From NCBI GenBank assembly GCA_028282395.1, contig JANQHY010000010.1, positions 1-8,652 on the forward strand: a stretch of DNA of 8,652 nt, given 5' to 3'. The translations under genes and the position numbers were made by a program. Every line of letters starts with the position of its first letter. Within the stretch, counting starts at the first letter, position 1. Shown piece by piece: positions 7,116 to 8,652 of this stretch. The notes beneath the pieces are model-generated. The model was not told where the DNA came from. It searched no databases and saw nothing but the letters and a program-made list of their open reading frames with translations. This DNA comes from Gammaproteobacteria bacterium. Its GTDB lineage: Bacteria > Pseudomonadota > Gammaproteobacteria > UBA12402.

Positions 7116-7235
7116 AAAGTAATTTTTTTGGTGAAAAAACTTGGTGATGGTCAAGCATTACAAATCAAGCTATTGGCTAGTTCACGTGATACAATTAAAA
7201 AGCTGTTTGATTTGAGTGATATGGTACAGATCTAG
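7116..7235 (+). pseudogene. Possible C-terminal remnant of a STAS-domain protein
   Basis: The plus-strand frame is open from 7116 to the TAG at 7233-7235 (39 codons) and has no convincing start. Its end, containing ALQIKLLASS and then TIKKLFDLSDMVQI, resembles the last strand and helix of STAS/anti-sigma-antagonist domains such as SpoIIAA, where a hydrophobic strand is followed by a charged helix reading like 'vkrLFdmsGl'. The conserved serine region should lie further upstream but is absent, and a stop at 7113 closes the frame. It ends 34 bases before the wzx remnant on the same strand, so the two may be one surviving piece of an older operon. The match is short and by eye, so confidence is low. 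Confidence 0.25.
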
Positions 7236-7269
7236 TGGTCTTTGTATGTTGCACAATAAATTTTTGTGA

Positions 7270-7530
7270 GTGTTGTGTTTGATTGGAAAACTAAGACGGA
7301 TTTGTCAAAACCGTTATCTAATGAATAGTGTTTGGCAGCTTTCCCAGCGAGGGTTCAGTATGCTGCTGACTTTTCTTGTGTCTATTTTGCTTATTCGTTA
7401 CTTAGGCCCTAAGCAATACGGCACATGGGCCTATGCGTTGAGTTTTGTTAGTTTGTTTACGTCCATGAGTGCACTGGGGCTTGAAAGTATTTTTAAGCTA
7501 AGACTAAGCGGTTTTTTTATGTGTAAGTAA
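7270..7530 (+). pseudogene. wzx: Truncated Wzx-type polysaccharide flippase, N-terminal fragment
   Basis: The frame begins with a GTG at 7270 and reads about 75 residues typical of the start of Wzx/MVF-type O-antigen flippases: NRYLMNSVWQLSQRG (14-28), a first membrane segment MLLTFLVSILLIRYLG (31-46), PKQYGTWAYALSFVSLF (47-63) and SALGLESI (67-74). Intact members have about 400-480 residues and 12 or more membrane segments. Here the similarity stops near 7495, and the next 11 or so codons run into the 3' end of the facing GtrA-like gene before a TAA. Small TAAGC/TAAGA/TAAGC repeats (7494-7509) sit at the break. The gene is broken by recombination or deletion and cannot encode a flippase. The ABC exporter in the window may have taken over its job. 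Confidence 0.72.
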
Positions 7531-7893
7531 GTGTTTTGCCAAAATGTAAGTCACTGGTACAGTGACCATGATAACGATGAAAGGTGCATAATGTGGGTTG
7601 ATTGATAAAACTGTAACTAACAGCCAGAGCAGTATTAACCCAAGTAAATACTGGCATAAATACACTAATAGATAACAGATAAAGCGCTTGAGGCTAGGGC
7701 GGCTCTTGAAAACATATTTGGTATTTAAGAGAAAGTTAAACACAATGCCACTTACATAGGCAATTGTGTAGGCTAATCCATAATGCATCACTTGCAGGCA
7801 GAGCAGGTAAATAACATAGGTTGCTAATGTGTTAAATGCTCCGGCGCACAGAAAACGGCGAAATGTACTATTCCAATATTTTTTCAATGACAT
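7504..7893 (-). CDS. GtrA-family small membrane protein (probable polyprenyl-phosphate-sugar flippase)
   Basis: The frame is open from 7968, but the first 25 codons there overlap the end of the upstream gene in another frame and look unlike the family. The ATG at 7893 begins SLKKYWNSTFRRFLCAGAF, the usual GtrA start, giving 129 residues. Four hydrophobic segments lie near residues 12-32, 38-58, 72-95 and 98-120, and NFLLNTKYVFKS after the second is the family's hallmark loop. GtrA proteins are thought to move polyprenyl-phosphate-linked sugars made by GtrB-like enzymes across the inner membrane. Here the GtrB-like gene is directly upstream, with a 26-bp overlap (7868-7893), so the two are probably translated together. 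A GGAA lies close to the start. The stop is at the junction with the broken wzx, and an A7 run falls in the last codons; the C-terminus may have been set by that rearrangement. Confidence 0.82.
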   Translation of the reverse strand: MSLKKYWNSTFRRFLCAGAFNTLATYVIYLLCLQVMHYGLAYTIAYVSGIVFNFLLNTKYVFKSRPSLKRFICYLLVYLCQYLLGLILLWLLVTVLSINPHYAPFIVIMVTVPVTYILAKHLLTHKKTA

Positions 7894-8652
7894 ATTCCGG
7901 TTTGGCACTGACTTCATCATAAATACGCCAGAGGTACTCGCCAATAACACCGAGCATAAAGATAACAATGCCCAATAAAAAATTTAATAATACGATTGTG
8001 CTGGTAAAACCAGGTTGGATGGTGGGGAATATAAATCGCCCGATGATCATCCATAGGCCATAAAGAAAGCTCAGGGATGCAATGATGATGCCCATAGCGG
8101 ATATAATGCGGATAGGGATGATAGAGAAGCCAAGAATAGAATCAATAAAAAAGGTAAGTTTTTTGGTAAAAGTCCAGCGCGATTTACCATATAAACGTTT
8201 TTGCCGCACATAAGGGATCTCATAGGGGGTAATACCTAGCCAATAGGCTAATACATTAGGGTTAATGTTTTTTGCGCTATCACGTAAAACCGGTAGATAC
8301 TGACAATCCAGTAAAGACATATCAAAACCATTTTTAGGGTAACTCTTAATTACCATCTTACGTAACAAGGCATAATAGAGTTTGGCATAGGCTTTAGTGA
8401 TCAGTGGATCATGGCGATGTTGACGAGTGCAAATAACTAACTTATGCCAGGCTTTTGCCATATCTACAATGATGTTTGGTGGGTCTTGTAAATCGGCTGC
8501 GAGTCTTACAAAACAGTCGCCACTTATATATTGATAACCAGCCTTAGAGGCGTGTACTGCACCAAAATTTCGGGTTAACTTAATCACTTTAACTTGCTTT
8601 TGGGTATGCTGATAAGCAGCAATAAGCTGGTATGAATTATCTTGTGAGCCAT
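7868..8652 (-). CDS. GtrB/DPM1-like family 2 membrane glycosyltransferase, N-terminus outside the window
   Basis: The frame remains open to the right edge, so the GTG at 8587 is internal; 260 residues are visible and about 50 are missing from the usual 310-330. The first visible residues, GSQDNSYQLI, are the end of the GT2 'DDGSxDNS' motif. VIKLTRNFGAVHASKAG follows, then the catalytic AADLQDPP motif and the acceptor-loop RQKRLYGKSRW. Two membrane segments near the C-terminus (8130-8040 and 8010-7925 on the minus strand) and the ending EYLWRIYDEV are typical of the GtrB/polyprenyl-phosphate glucosyltransferase group, as is the charged tail after it. It should load a sugar from its nucleotide form onto undecaprenyl phosphate at the inner membrane's cytoplasmic face. 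The GtrA-like gene overlaps its 3' end. The sugar (Glc, GlcNAc or another) cannot be told. Confidence 0.88.
   Translation of the reverse strand, partial: GSQDNSYQLIAAYQHTQKQVKVIKLTRNFGAVHASKAGYQYISGDCFVRLAADLQDPPNIIVDMAKAWHKLVICTRQHRHDPLITKAYAKLYYALLRKMVIKSYPKNGFDMSLLDCQYLPVLRDSAKNINPNVLAYWLGITPYEIPYVRQKRLYGKSRWTFTKKLTFFIDSILGFSIIPIRIISAMGIIIASLSFLYGLWMIIGRFIFPTIQPGFTSTIVLLNFLLGIVIFMLGVIGEYLWRIYDEVSAKPEYVIEKILE

Larger units (their letters stand above)
6942..7269. other. Intergenic scar, no intact gene
   Basis: These 328 bases separate the amino-sugar block from a broken wzx. They hold a candidate minus-strand promoter next to 6941, a 20-bp imperfect palindrome at 7072-7091 (CCATCA and TGATGG arms around CCATGG), a 9-bp inverted pair (ACCATCACC at 7071-7079, GGTGATGGT at 7143-7151), an 8-bp inverted pair (7013-7020 and 7043-7050) and a possible STAS-domain remnant at 7116-7235. 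A plus-strand frame open at 6971-7141 has no recognisable product. I see no RNA gene and no insertion-sequence ends. Confidence 0.55.

Noticed and set aside
7894..7968. Longer start of the GtrA-like protein at 7968
   Set aside because: The extra 25 residues are an out-of-frame reading of the GtrB-like gene's C-terminal segment; the family's usual N-terminus begins at the ATG at 7893.

Overview
The window is part of a surface-polysaccharide (O-antigen or capsule type) gene cluster from an AT-rich Gram-negative bacterium. A gammaproteobacterium is the likeliest host, judging by the family mix (FdtA/FdtB-type amino-sugar enzymes, a GtrA/GtrB-like pair, a Wzx remnant and a GT61-type transferase). 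No marker gene fixes the species. No tRNA, rRNA, CRISPR array, intact insertion sequence or phage structural gene is visible.

Layout, left to right: (1) the 3' end of a plus-strand glycosyltransferase-like gene (1-471, GT61-like) runs in from the left edge. It overlaps by 9 bp, tail to tail, with the next gene. (2) A minus-strand block is read from about 6941 down to 463. In transcription order it holds a fused sugar-nucleotide 3,4-ketoisomerase/PLP aminotransferase (6941-5337), a FemAB/GNAT-like acyltransferase overlapping it by 8 bp (5344-4400), a five-bladed beta-propeller protein of the GH43/GH32-like fold (4217-3297), a PglK-like ABC exporter (3228-1408) and a family-2 glycosyltransferase (1404-463). 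(3) At 6942-7503 lies a scar with no intact gene. It carries a plus-strand piece resembling the C-terminus of a STAS-domain protein (7116-7235) and the first roughly 75 codons of a Wzx-type flippase (from 7270). (4) A second minus-strand pair follows: a GtrB/DPM1-like membrane glycosyltransferase entering from the right edge (8652-7868) and, overlapping its end, a small GtrA-family membrane protein (7893-7504).

How the genes may work together (inference): the fused enzyme would turn dTDP-4-oxo-6-deoxyglucose into a dTDP-3-amino-3,6-dideoxyhexose (Fuc3N or Qui3N). The coupled acyltransferase may acylate the amine or another position. The glycosyltransferases would build the repeat unit, and the ABC exporter would flip the lipid-linked product. 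The GtrB/GtrA pair would supply a polyprenyl-phosphate-linked sugar for side-branch decoration. The broken wzx next to an intact ABC exporter suggests that the cluster exchanged its export system by recombination. Two homopolymer runs, C7 near the end of the aminotransferase and A10 near the end of the family-2 glycosyltransferase, are possible frameshift sites. The first would fuse the aminotransferase to the acyltransferase in frame.
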